A stretch of 64,000 nt of DNA. Origin: an uncultured Roseburia sp. (GTDB taxonomy: Bacteria; Bacillota; Clostridia; Lachnospirales; Lachnospiraceae). The notes beneath the pieces were generated by a model that was not told the origin of the DNA, did no database searches, and was given only the letters and a program-made list of their open reading frames with translations. This document shows positions 25,315-33,489 of the stretch, in pieces. The position numbers and the translations under genes are program-made. The stretch covers positions 62,001-126,000 of the forward strand of contig CAKQXQ010000001.1 in NCBI GenBank assembly GCA_934292805.1. Direction: 5' to 3'. The stretch's first letter is position 1; the number at the start of each line of letters is the position of its first letter.

Positions 25315-26379
25315 TTATCTCTCCATAAACTCATTTATCTCGTTATCCATCTCTTTGGTAATATCTCCGCCAGATAACCATACTTTACTAAAGCGGCATG
25401 TTAATTCCATGCATTCTTCAATGTGCCAGCGTGGTGTCCAGCCAAATACTGTCTTAATCTTACTGCAATCAAGTTTCAGGAAATTTGCCTCATGTGGTGC
25501 ATTCGCCTCTGCATGATTCTCCCACACTGCATCTTCGCCCCAGTATTTGCAGAACAGATCAGCTAGTTTTCCTGTTGTCACACAGTCACAATCATCCGGT
25601 CCAACATTATAATACCCCTGATATTTCGGATTTTCATATTGCCTTTGAGCAATCATAAGATATACCCCAAGCGGTTCCAATACATGCTGATATGGGCGTG
25701 TCGAATAAGGATTCCGGACACCGATCACCTGTTTCTTTTCCATTGCCCGGACGCAATCCGGAACAATTCTATCATTTGCAAAGTCTCCTCCACCAATCAC
25801 ATTACCTGCACGTGCGGTAGAAACTGCAACTCTTCCGTCTGTAAAGAAACTGTTCTTATAACTATGTGTCACCAATTCAGAACAGCTTTTGCTGTTCGAA
25901 TAAGGATCAAATCCGTCCAGGGGCTCATTCTCACGATATCCCCATGCCCACTCATTGTTATGGTATACCTTGTCTGTTGTGACATTCAATACACTTTTTA
26001 CACAGCTGTACAGCCTCACACATTCCATAAGATTCACTGTTCCCATCACATTCGTCTCATATGTGTAACGTGGATCCTTGTAGCTGTCACGCACAATTGG
26101 CTGTGCCGCAAGATGTATTACGATCTCCGGTTGTGCTTTTTCAAATGTTGCTTTCAATGCATCATAATCCCGAATATCTCCAATCACAGATTGCATCTCA
26201 TGCTCAATCCCTGAAATTGCAAACAAAGACGGATCAGTCGGTGGCTGCAAAGAATATCCCGTCACTTTTGCTCCTGCATTAATCAGCATCCTGCACAACC
26301 ATGTCCCTTTAAATCCAGTATGCCCTGTTACAAGCACACTTTTATCTTTATAAAAAGAGAAATCAAACATTCCGCTCAT
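25315..26379 (-). CDS. rfbG: CDP-glucose 4,6-dehydratase
   Basis: The start at 26379 (MSGMFDFSFYKDKS) follows GGGAGGA and gives 354 aa; the longer frame overlaps rfbF and is rejected. The extended-SDR protein has VTGHTGFKGTWL (cofactor loop) near residue 16, HLAAQPIVRDSY near 82, VTTDKVYHN near 128 and YSNSKSCSELV (YxxxK) near 157, all characteristic of RfbG. It converts CDP-glucose to CDP-4-keto-6-deoxyglucose. It starts 4 bases after rfbF and is directly followed by rfbH, so the pathway order matches the gene order. Confidence 0.93.
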   Translation of the reverse strand: MSGMFDFSFYKDKSVLVTGHTGFKGTWLCRMLINAGAKVTGYSLQPPTDPSLFAISGIEHEMQSVIGDIRDYDALKATFEKAQPEIVIHLAAQPIVRDSYKDPRYTYETNVMGTVNLMECVRLYSCVKSVLNVTTDKVYHNNEWAWGYRENEPLDGFDPYSNSKSCSELVTHSYKNSFFTDGRVAVSTARAGNVIGGGDFANDRIVPDCVRAMEKKQVIGVRNPYSTRPYQHVLEPLGVYLMIAQRQYENPKYQGYYNVGPDDCDCVTTGKLADLFCKYWGEDAVWENHAEANAPHEANFLKLDCSKIKTVFGWTPRWHIEECMELTCRFSKVWLSGGDITKEMDNEINEFMER

Positions 26380-26383
26380 AAAA

Positions 26384-27169
26384 CTAATCCTCCCATTTCT
26401 TCCAAGGTGCCTGACCGGCTGCAAGAAGTTTTTCCAGCATTTCCTTTTCCCTGACATTATCCATACACTGCCAGAATCCTCTGTGCATATAAGACATCAG
26501 CTGGCCTTCTTTTGCAAGCTTCTCGAGCGGCTCTCTCTCAAATACAGTCTTATCCCCTTCAATATAGTCAAAAATCTGCGGCTCTAATACCATATATCCT
26601 GCATTAATCGGTGCTTCATCCACCTGACTCTTCTCACGGAAAGATTTCACCGCATTGTCCCCGCCAATGTCAAGTATGCCTTTCTGCTGCTCGAGCATAA
26701 CTGCTGTAAGTGTAGCGATCTTTCCATGTTCCTTATGGAATTGCAATAACTTATTAATATCAACATCGCATACTCCATCACCATAGGTCATCAGGAAAGG
26801 TTCTTCTCCAACATACGGCTGTATCCTTTTTATACGTCCGCCGGTCATCGTGTGAAGTCCGGTGTCGACTACCGTAACCTTCCATGGTTCACAATGCTGT
26901 TTATGAATAATCATGTCATTGTTGCCATTTGTAAAATCAAATGTAATATCACTGTTATGCAAAAAATAATTTGCAAACCATTCTTTAATCACATGCTGTT
27001 TATAACCTGCACAGATTATAAACTCATTGAACCCATAATAAGAATATTCTTTCATAATATGCCATAAAATAGGTTGTCCACCAATTTCTACCATAGGCTT
27101 TGGCTTAAACTGCGACTCTTCTGATATTCTTGTTCCAAAACCCCCTGCTAACAATACTACTTTCATCAT
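26384..27169 (-). CDS. rfbF: Glucose-1-phosphate cytidylyltransferase
   Basis: The 261-aa product begins MMKVVLLAGGFGTRISEES and VEIGGQPILWHIMK, the RfbF nucleotide-binding signature, with the metal-site aspartate in TYGDGVCDVD near residue 128 and MHRGFWQCMDNVREKE at the end, which is diagnostic of the family. It makes CDP-glucose, the first committed step. TAAGGAGCGGA precedes the start, and a good promoter is 35 bases upstream, so this is the first gene of the CDP-sugar operon. Confidence 0.95.
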   Translation of the reverse strand: MMKVVLLAGGFGTRISEESQFKPKPMVEIGGQPILWHIMKEYSYYGFNEFIICAGYKQHVIKEWFANYFLHNSDITFDFTNGNNDMIIHKQHCEPWKVTVVDTGLHTMTGGRIKRIQPYVGEEPFLMTYGDGVCDVDINKLLQFHKEHGKIATLTAVMLEQQKGILDIGGDNAVKSFREKSQVDEAPINAGYMVLEPQIFDYIEGDKTVFEREPLEKLAKEGQLMSYMHRGFWQCMDNVREKEMLEKLLAAGQAPWKKWED

Positions 27170-27201
27170 TCCGCTCCTTATAACAAAGTCTATTCCTTTC
27201 T

Positions 27202-27229
27202 ATTATGCCATATTTTGCTGATTATTCAA
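27202..27229 (-). promoter_or_regulatory. Promoter of the rfbFGH operon
   Basis: TTGAAT (27229-27224) and CATAAT (27207-27202) are 16 bases apart on the minus strand, 35 bases before rfbF. The 205-base gap 27170-27375 holds this promoter and the tail of the Septu transcript; I see no other gene in it. Confidence 0.6.
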
Positions 27230-27375
27230 TTGTTTATTGTGTCTATTTGTTGTTTCGTTTGTAGTTTTCGCATGTAGTATATTATTACTTACTTCTCAAC
27301 TTTAGCTTATTACTAATTTCTCTTTATAGATAAATAAAAGATATAGAATAGATTCAACTTCATTCAAAAACATGA

Positions 27376-27948
27376 CTACATCGTCTTCCAGAACCATTTA
27401 ATTACATTATAATACGATAGATACTGCCCATCTTCCTCATTCATATAATATGTTTCAATCGTTTCTTTATCGAGATATTGTAATTGTTTTATCACAGATT
27501 TTCTTGCATTTTTTAATTCATATGCATTTAAATTCAACTGATCAATTGTATATTGGTCTCCCACAATATCTCCATTCGCATAATATGAAAATTGTTCCTC
27601 ACAATTTTCATCCAACGGAGAAACAAATTGCTCCGGATCATAATGATTTTCCTTTTTAATTCCACATGTCTCTGGATTATTACAAGATGCAACAATATTC
27701 GTATAATCCAGAGAACGGTTACTTGCATATTTTCCCGGATTTCTTGGTTCAATATGTTCATTATGAGCTTTTGCATCTGTAATACGACCGCAGCAATATG
27801 CACATAATCCTTTTTGTTCTTTTATTAGTTCCGACTTCAGTGCCGGACGGTATTCCGCAAATTCTTTACTATCATAATCCTTTTTCGGATATTTATTTTT
27901 GAAATCTGTTAAGAACTGTGGTTCTTCCATTTTCTGAATATGCAGCAT
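27376..27948 (-). CDS. ptuB: Septu HNH endonuclease
   Basis: The 190-aa protein is a TIGR02646-like HNH nuclease: ALKSELIKEQKGLCAYC near residue 34 gives the first zinc pair, NEHIEPRNPGK near 63 gives the catalytic histidine, and SLDYTNIVASCN gives the Asn, followed by two more cysteines. Its ATG overlaps the TAA of the ATPase gene by one base. HNH protein plus RecF-like ATPase in this order is the two-gene Septu anti-phage system (PtuA/PtuB). No reverse transcriptase or msr/msd-like RNA is visible, so a retron with this effector pair is unlikely. Confidence 0.85.
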   Translation of the reverse strand: MLHIQKMEEPQFLTDFKNKYPKKDYDSKEFAEYRPALKSELIKEQKGLCAYCCGRITDAKAHNEHIEPRNPGKYASNRSLDYTNIVASCNNPETCGIKKENHYDPEQFVSPLDENCEEQFSYYANGDIVGDQYTIDQLNLNAYELKNARKSVIKQLQYLDKETIETYYMNEEDGQYLSYYNVIKWFWKTM

Positions 27949-29201
27949 TACTTCCTTCTCCTTTTAAGTTCCATCCTTGCCATAATTACATCTTGATGAC
28001 TCTCGCTTGTCATCTCAGCCAATTTTGCAATTTTTTCTTCTGCTGTCACATAATCTCCGTGTTCAATCGCCCCATAAATAGACTTGATATATTTTTCAGT
28101 TTCCAAATTAGTTGCACGTGTTCCCATAAACTGCTCCAAGACAGCATTGGCATCATATCCATTTAATTGGTGCATCTGATGAACCTTTATTTCATTTTCA
28201 TCTCTCCGCATAAAAAATATATTATAATTTTCATCTGCCTCACTTAATACAATTGGTGAATGTGTTGTTACAATAAATTGGATATTGGGAAATGTCTCTC
28301 TTAATACTCTAAGTATTTTTCTTTGCCAGGATGGATGCATATGCAGTTCTATCTCATCAATCAGAACAATTCCTTCCCCCAGTAACGGATTTGCTAATGT
28401 TGGATTCGCCAAAGCCAATCTTCGTGCTAAATCACCTAACAATGCCATCGTACATTTCTCGCCATCTGACATTTGAGACACATTTAAGCTAATATCTCCC
28501 TTATCAATCTTCATTTCTAATCGTGGTCTGCGAGCTACTCTTAAATTACTGCATCCATCCAACATAGACATAATCGCAGTTCTTACTGCCAACAATGCAC
28601 GATCCTGATAATTTAAATCTCCTGTCTCTATTTTATGTTCATTCTCATAATCTTCCTGATTTCGATACCATTCAAAAAAAGTACGAAAATCAATCTTATT
28701 TTCAATTGCTTTTTCAAACGCTGAATATATATCAAAAGAATGATGTGTCCGAATTCTTAATGGAATATCCAGAACCAAACGATTCGTCCCGTAGTTTACA
28801 AAAATAGCAATATTTTTTTGTTCCTCGTCAGAAATATATTTTTCATGAAAAATAGCTGCTATTTCTTTTAAAGAAGCTGTATCTTGACTGCTTTTTCCCG
28901 AATTACGAACCAGCTTTCTATAATATGATTTCTGCACCTCTCCAAAATCAATATGTGCTGCTATCTCTGTTTCTTTACTCCCATATCGAATATCGTCCAA
29001 TTTAATCGTATAATTTTGCTTCAATTCTTTACGATTTACAATTTGATTAATAATATTCGCATATAATAAATTTATCGCTCTTAAAACAGTTGACTTTCCG
29101 GTTCCGTTGATTCCAAAAATGACTGTACTTTTTCCATATATTTCCAAATTTGCAGAGCTTATAGCCCTAAAATTTTCAAGTTCAAGATTCTCCAAGTGCA
29201 T
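27948..29201 (-). CDS. ptuA: Septu ATPase
   Basis: The start at 29201 (MHLENLELENFRAI) has GGAGG six bases upstream; product 417 aa. It is an ABC/SMC-like ATPase: Walker A GINGTGKST at residues 30-38, signature region VSQMSDGEKCTMALLGDL, Walker B IVLIDEIELHMHPSWQ and the D-loop/H-motif FIVTTHSPIVL. PtuA forms the complex that controls the PtuB nuclease. It has its own promoter (29250-29278). A heavily deleted second copy of this gene pair lies at 53513-53715. Confidence 0.87.
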   Translation of the reverse strand: MHLENLELENFRAISSANLEIYGKSTVIFGINGTGKSTVLRAINLLYANIINQIVNRKELKQNYTIKLDDIRYGSKETEIAAHIDFGEVQKSYYRKLVRNSGKSSQDTASLKEIAAIFHEKYISDEEQKNIAIFVNYGTNRLVLDIPLRIRTHHSFDIYSAFEKAIENKIDFRTFFEWYRNQEDYENEHKIETGDLNYQDRALLAVRTAIMSMLDGCSNLRVARRPRLEMKIDKGDISLNVSQMSDGEKCTMALLGDLARRLALANPTLANPLLGEGIVLIDEIELHMHPSWQRKILRVLRETFPNIQFIVTTHSPIVLSEADENYNIFFMRRDENEIKVHQMHQLNGYDANAVLEQFMGTRATNLETEKYIKSIYGAIEHGDYVTAEEKIAKLAEMTSESHQDVIMARMELKRRRK

Positions 29202-29249
29202 TCTGTACCTCCAAAATTCTTTCCAATCCACTTCTGACCATTTCAATTT

Positions 29250-29278
29250 ATTGTACTATACTATGCGTGTTTCTTCAA
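29250..29278 (-). promoter_or_regulatory. Promoter of the Septu operon
   Basis: TTGAAG (29278-29273) and TACAAT (29255-29250) are 17 bases apart on the minus strand, about 50 bases before ptuA. Both elements are conserved in the decayed copy at 53690-53712. Confidence 0.6.
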
Positions 29279-29306
29279 TGATACTACTGTAAACTATGAT
29301 ATTTAA

Positions 29307-30368
29307 TTAGCACAAATCAATTTCAATACCCAGATGGCATCCACCATTACATAATTTTTTTTTGTTGCAACTAATACACTTCTCCTTTTTTTCTTTCCGG
29401 AAACCATCAAAGATTTCTCCATCCCATGCATCTTGAATAGATAGAGGATTTAATTTAACTTTATATTGTCCTGTTTGATTATCAAACGAACAAGGATATG
29501 CCATAAGCTCACTATCAATATACATAGAGAATCTCGCTGCTTCACATGAATCTACAGATTGTATACTAATATTTTTTTCATGGTTACATAATGCAGGTGT
29601 AAAGCAGGTATCAAATCCAATGTTAAATGAATACTTTTTTTCTAACACGAGCTTCATAAATCTGTTTAATCTTTTATCGCATTTCACCCTTTTATATTTA
29701 ACACCCAGCCCTACTGGTTTATACAAAATAAATATGATTGCACTTATTCCTGCCGGCCATATATTATGTTTCAATCTATAAATTGCTTCATCAATGGTTT
29801 CTTCTGAAATAACAAAATGAATATTGGTTATACATCCAGCCTTTACAAATTTTTCAACAGCCTCACCTGTAACATAATTACTTTCTTCATTATTTATTAA
29901 TCTTGAATAATATGAAACTGCAACTGCTCCACAATATTTTTTTATTAAATTAATCTCTTCAGGCAACAAAAGATATCCACTTGTTGTTAAATTAGGAACT
30001 ATCCCTATAGATCTCGTAAGTTCCAAAATATCTCCTAAATCTTTATGTTTGTTAGGATCTCCTGCTCCTCCTAGTGCAACCTGAAACACTTTTCCCTTAC
30101 ATTGGCTAATAATCCAATTATAATTCTCTAATGTCATATCTGCTTTGTATGATGATATTGCGTTTTGATAGCAATCAATCCCTGCATTTTTGCAGATCCC
30201 TGTTCTTCCTGATATGCAGCTTCCCATAATGCCAATATCAATCAATTCTGGAAATGACCTATATTTTGCTTCTTCATGCGTTCCATCTATGTTGCTTCTT
30301 ATTAATGTCCCGTTATTTTCGTTAAATAACTCATAAAAATGGTATTTTTCATCCACATAAACTTTCAT
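29307..30368 (-). CDS. Radical SAM/SPASM-like enzyme with atypical cysteine spacing
   Basis: The 353-aa protein has an N-terminal cysteine triad in IMGSCISGRTGICKNAGIDC spaced C-x7-C-x6-C, not the canonical CxxxCxxC. It is followed by FQVALGGAGDPNKH, a GGE-like SAM-binding segment, and TTSGYLL, as in radical SAM barrels. The C-terminus has SPASM-type cysteines (CEAARFSMYIDSE, AYPCSF, CISCNKKKLCNGGCHLG). SPASM enzymes usually modify ribosomal peptides or partner proteins. It starts six bases after the 'TNSSST' protein gene, the obvious candidate substrate. Chemistry unknown. It is the last gene of a four-gene unit beginning at 33370. Confidence 0.75.
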   Translation of the reverse strand: MKVYVDEKYHFYELFNENNGTLIRSNIDGTHEEAKYRSFPELIDIGIMGSCISGRTGICKNAGIDCYQNAISSYKADMTLENYNWIISQCKGKVFQVALGGAGDPNKHKDLGDILELTRSIGIVPNLTTSGYLLLPEEINLIKKYCGAVAVSYYSRLINNEESNYVTGEAVEKFVKAGCITNIHFVISEETIDEAIYRLKHNIWPAGISAIIFILYKPVGLGVKYKRVKCDKRLNRFMKLVLEKKYSFNIGFDTCFTPALCNHEKNISIQSVDSCEAARFSMYIDSELMAYPCSFDNQTGQYKVKLNPLSIQDAWDGEIFDGFRKEKKEKCISCNKKKLCNGGCHLGIEIDLC

Positions 30369-30374
30369 AAATAT

Positions 30375-30773
30375 CTACCACACACAGCTTCTGCCATTAA
30401 TATATAATCCATTCTCCTCTAGTTCAAAGGAATCTGTAGTAAAAAAACTTGTCAACGTATCTTCCTCACTACTCGTATATCCTACATATGAATAATATCC
30501 TTTCTCCTTGTATTTTTGAAATTTTATTGCAGTTTCTTCACCGAACACTTCTTTTACGTTTTCATAATTCATTTCATCAAAGTTAAAATATCTCAATCCT
30601 CTGGAAGTTCCATCAATAATATTTGCACACAAATCCCTGGCATATTGTTCGATAACTGTTCCCTTTTTAAATCCAAGTTTCTTAAACAAATACTCTGTGG
30701 TCAGCTCTTTCTTGGATAATATAAGAAAATTTGTTGAAGAACTATTTGTAACATAGCCTACTCTAATCTTCAT
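30375..30773 (-). CDS. 'TNSSST' protein: small protein with conserved-looking N-terminus, candidate radical SAM substrate
   Basis: The real start is the ATG at 30773 (MKIRVGYVTNSSSTNFLIL), which overlaps the upstream gene's stop by 11 bases; the longer frame is rejected. The product is 132 aa, soluble, ending NGRSCVW. From memory, an N-terminus like MKxRxGFVSNSSSSSF recurs in many unannotated small bacterial, archaeal and phage proteins of unknown function; this was not searched. The Ser/Thr/Asn-rich block and the C-terminal Cys-Val-Trp are possible modification sites for the adjacent radical SAM enzyme (inference). No leader-peptide cleavage motif such as GG is evident. Confidence 0.7.
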   Translation of the reverse strand: MKIRVGYVTNSSSTNFLILSKKELTTEYLFKKLGFKKGTVIEQYARDLCANIIDGTSRGLRYFNFDEMNYENVKEVFGEETAIKFQKYKEKGYYSYVGYTSSEEDTLTSFFTTDSFELEENGLYINGRSCVW

Positions 30774-31146
30774 TTCTAATTTCTCCCACATAATTTGTAA
30801 ATATATCTGCCAGTTCATCATCATAAGCAAATGAGTATGAAATCTGATCTCTTTTAATTTTCATATTTGTACAATATAATTTTTTATTAGCAATCTCTTC
30901 AGCCAAATCCTGGGACAAATTAAACCTACATATTAAATACTCTTTACAAGATGGAAATTCTTTACGATAATACTTTCTATAGAGTTTGTTAATACTATAT
31001 GCATTAGCAAAATACTGATCATAAATGCGTCCGACTGTTTTTCCAGCATATGTTTTGCTTTTTACTCCATAATATTTCAGCATTTTTCTTTTATTTCCAA
31101 TAGATTTTTTATCAAAAAAGCAACAATCATTCGCTTTAATTATCAT
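30763..31146 (-). CDS. Uncharacterised 127-aa protein coupled to the STAND NTPase gene
   Basis: The start is the ATG at 31146, inside the end of the NTPase gene (ATGATAATTAA, 11-base overlap), and its own end overlaps the next gene by 11 bases. This double coupling supports a real gene and this start. The protein (MIIKANDCCFFDKKSIGNKR) is basic and Tyr-rich in the first 80 residues (KMLKYYGVKSKTYAGKTVG, LYRKYYRKEF) and acidic at the end. I recognise no domain. It may adapt the NTPase to the radical SAM pair; that is only inferred from gene order. Confidence 0.65.
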   Translation of the reverse strand: MIIKANDCCFFDKKSIGNKRKMLKYYGVKSKTYAGKTVGRIYDQYFANAYSINKLYRKYYRKEFPSCKEYLICRFNLSQDLAEEIANKKLYCTNMKIKRDQISYSFAYDDELADIFTNYVGEIRNED

Positions 31147-33370
31147 AGCCGGTCTCCTCACTTTCAAAATAGTATTGATTTTTTATCTCTCGTTTCATGG
31201 CTTTAATATCACAGTCCTTTTTTAGCTGATCTATTAATTGCTTCTTTCCCTCCCATTCAAAAAACATTATAAATATAATTTCAAAATGTCTAAATCTATC
31301 CAATGCTTCTTTGGAAACATCATGCATTTTTTTATCGATTTCAGCAAAATCACTATGACTAATGCAATCTCTCCCAAATGAATCTACACAATTTTTTATT
31401 ACTTTACAAAATATCCTTTGACTGTGAATATTTTTTATCAATTGAAATAATATTTCTAACGTATATGGACCCTGTTCTATTTCCTGTGATACCAAAAAGC
31501 TAAACAGAGAAGATAATAAATCCCCAGGATTCTCATATACGATATATTTCAAATATTCTTCTTCACATGCCAACAACTTTTGATTATTCTGAAATATCAA
31601 CCTTAATCCCCACCCTCTGAGTGGTTCATTAGACATATAATTTTTTCCTTTTGATAGAATATCAGCAGGTTTTATAAAATGTTCCATCAATTCACAGCAC
31701 AGCTGTTCTTCTTTTCTACTTTTATAATCTTTGTATACATAATTTACTACACCTTCAAAGCAAATGGCCTGTTCTTGAAATAATCCTTCAAGAAATTGAA
31801 TAACCTGTTCTTTTTCCGGGAAAACATCTTTATCCTTACACATTTTCATCAAGTTGTATCGTGCTATACAGTAATCTCTTACTTCATCAAATACAAAATA
31901 TATTACACTTTCCTCATTTTCCAAAATGGAATTTTCATGATGTATTAACGTTTTTGACATTAATATCATTCCATCCACTTTTTCGTATATCTGTTTACTT
32001 TTTTCACTAATTTGCTTTTCAGGAACAAAACTGTAATCATGCTTGTCCGTCATGATACCAGTTACTTCATCTAATAGCGTTTCAATATCAACTTGTTTTT
32101 GTCTTCTTATTTGATTTATATATGTTTCATAAAGTTTATAATAATCCAAATCATTAAATATTTGTTTTGATCCCACATTTGTTTCAAAAAACATTCTCAT
32201 AAGTAAAAGCTCTTGACTCAATTTACTTCTTACAAACGGAGACATTTTGCCTTTAAAATCAAATCTGTTTGAATAATTATCAAACATTCTATTTATAGCA
32301 TTTCTTGAATACTTTTGATCCTGTATATTATCATATAAGGCTGTATGTTTTACATTTTCTTGCAGAATTTTCTTATACCTTGTCTCATAATATTCGCTCC
32401 GACATGATATTATTACTCGAATATTCCTTTTATCCAATATCCTATTCAAAAATGTTGGCAGTTTTTCCAGAAACTCTTGATTACTATTTTCGTTTACAGC
32501 GTCAATTATAACATATGTTGGTATAAGCATTAACTCGCTTAGTTTCTCTACTCCTAACATACATTTCTTATTATCATGTACGATTTTAAAAAAATTTAAT
32601 TGCTCCTCATAATATTTTTCTACATCATTTTCTATATCCTTTGCATTCATAAAAACACATGGATAATTTAGGCTGAAAAGTAATTCTGAAAAACTACAAA
32701 GAAGATTTGTTTTTCCATTTCCAGCACTCCCTGATAAAATAATATACTTACTCTTTATGTATTTGGCTCTTTTTTGAAGTTGCAATAAAATGCCATCATA
32801 TTTGTTAGAATAAAATTGAAATAAAATCATTGAGTCCTTATACTTAGACGAATATTCAACTTTATCTTCATGTACATCATTCAAAAAGACTCTGGTTTGC
32901 TCTATTGTTTTAATAATATTATCGATACTACTATGTTTTTTCAATGAAAAAGATATCTCCTTGTTCTCATTAAAAACCTCTTTTAGTAAATATCCATATT
33001 CGTCATTAAATACTTGATTAAAATCTTGTATAATTCTTTTTTTCCATTTGTTCCTATATAAAAAATATCGTAAATTTTCCTTTGAATCATTCAGTTCAAC
33101 ATACAATCCTCGAATATATTTTCCATCTTCTTCCAATTTACTAATTTTTTCTTTACTTTTATCATTTATACGTTTTGCATATCGAGCAATAGCTCTCAAA
33201 CCAAATATACACAATATAATAATGCTTAGTATAGTACACCATGTAAGAACATTGTCAAAAAATCCCGCCATAGTACCAAATATTCCATCATTTAACTTTT
33301 CGATAATGCTTTCTTCTCGTATTTGTATTATTTCCAGCACATTTTTTATATCATGTATATTATAGCCCAT
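31136..33370 (-). CDS. Membrane-anchored STAND-type NTPase
   Basis: The 744-aa protein has one membrane segment (about residues 42-62), a coiled charged region to about 190, then a P-loop NTPase: Walker A GSAGNGKT at 213-220, Walker B YVIIDAVNEN near 286, and VIISCRSEYYETRYKK as sensor-like arginine region. The C-terminal half is helical and repeat-like, as in STAND regulators that bind a trigger and then oligomerise. GAGGGAGA precedes the ATG. It heads a four-gene overlapping unit with two small proteins and a radical SAM enzyme, inside a defence-like island. No known defence system that I recall has this composition. Confidence 0.75.
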   Translation of the reverse strand: MGYNIHDIKNVLEIIQIREESIIEKLNDGIFGTMAGFFDNVLTWCTILSIIILCIFGLRAIARYAKRINDKSKEKISKLEEDGKYIRGLYVELNDSKENLRYFLYRNKWKKRIIQDFNQVFNDEYGYLLKEVFNENKEISFSLKKHSSIDNIIKTIEQTRVFLNDVHEDKVEYSSKYKDSMILFQFYSNKYDGILLQLQKRAKYIKSKYIILSGSAGNGKTNLLCSFSELLFSLNYPCVFMNAKDIENDVEKYYEEQLNFFKIVHDNKKCMLGVEKLSELMLIPTYVIIDAVNENSNQEFLEKLPTFLNRILDKRNIRVIISCRSEYYETRYKKILQENVKHTALYDNIQDQKYSRNAINRMFDNYSNRFDFKGKMSPFVRSKLSQELLLMRMFFETNVGSKQIFNDLDYYKLYETYINQIRRQKQVDIETLLDEVTGIMTDKHDYSFVPEKQISEKSKQIYEKVDGMILMSKTLIHHENSILENEESVIYFVFDEVRDYCIARYNLMKMCKDKDVFPEKEQVIQFLEGLFQEQAICFEGVVNYVYKDYKSRKEEQLCCELMEHFIKPADILSKGKNYMSNEPLRGWGLRLIFQNNQKLLACEEEYLKYIVYENPGDLLSSLFSFLVSQEIEQGPYTLEILFQLIKNIHSQRIFCKVIKNCVDSFGRDCISHSDFAEIDKKMHDVSKEALDRFRHFEIIFIMFFEWEGKKQLIDQLKKDCDIKAMKREIKNQYYFESEETGYDN

Positions 33371-33489
33371 ATGTTCTCCCTCGGCGACATTTCACTTTCA
33401 GATTCTACTTAATATCCCTGGCACTTATCTCTTTGAACTTTTCTGACCATGGAACAAAACCATCTAAGAAAAATAAAGATTGTGATCAT

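Noticed and set aside
27376..29201. Retron with PtuAB effectors
   Set aside because: No reverse transcriptase gene and no msr/msd-like structured RNA are visible beside the pair, so plain Septu is preferred.
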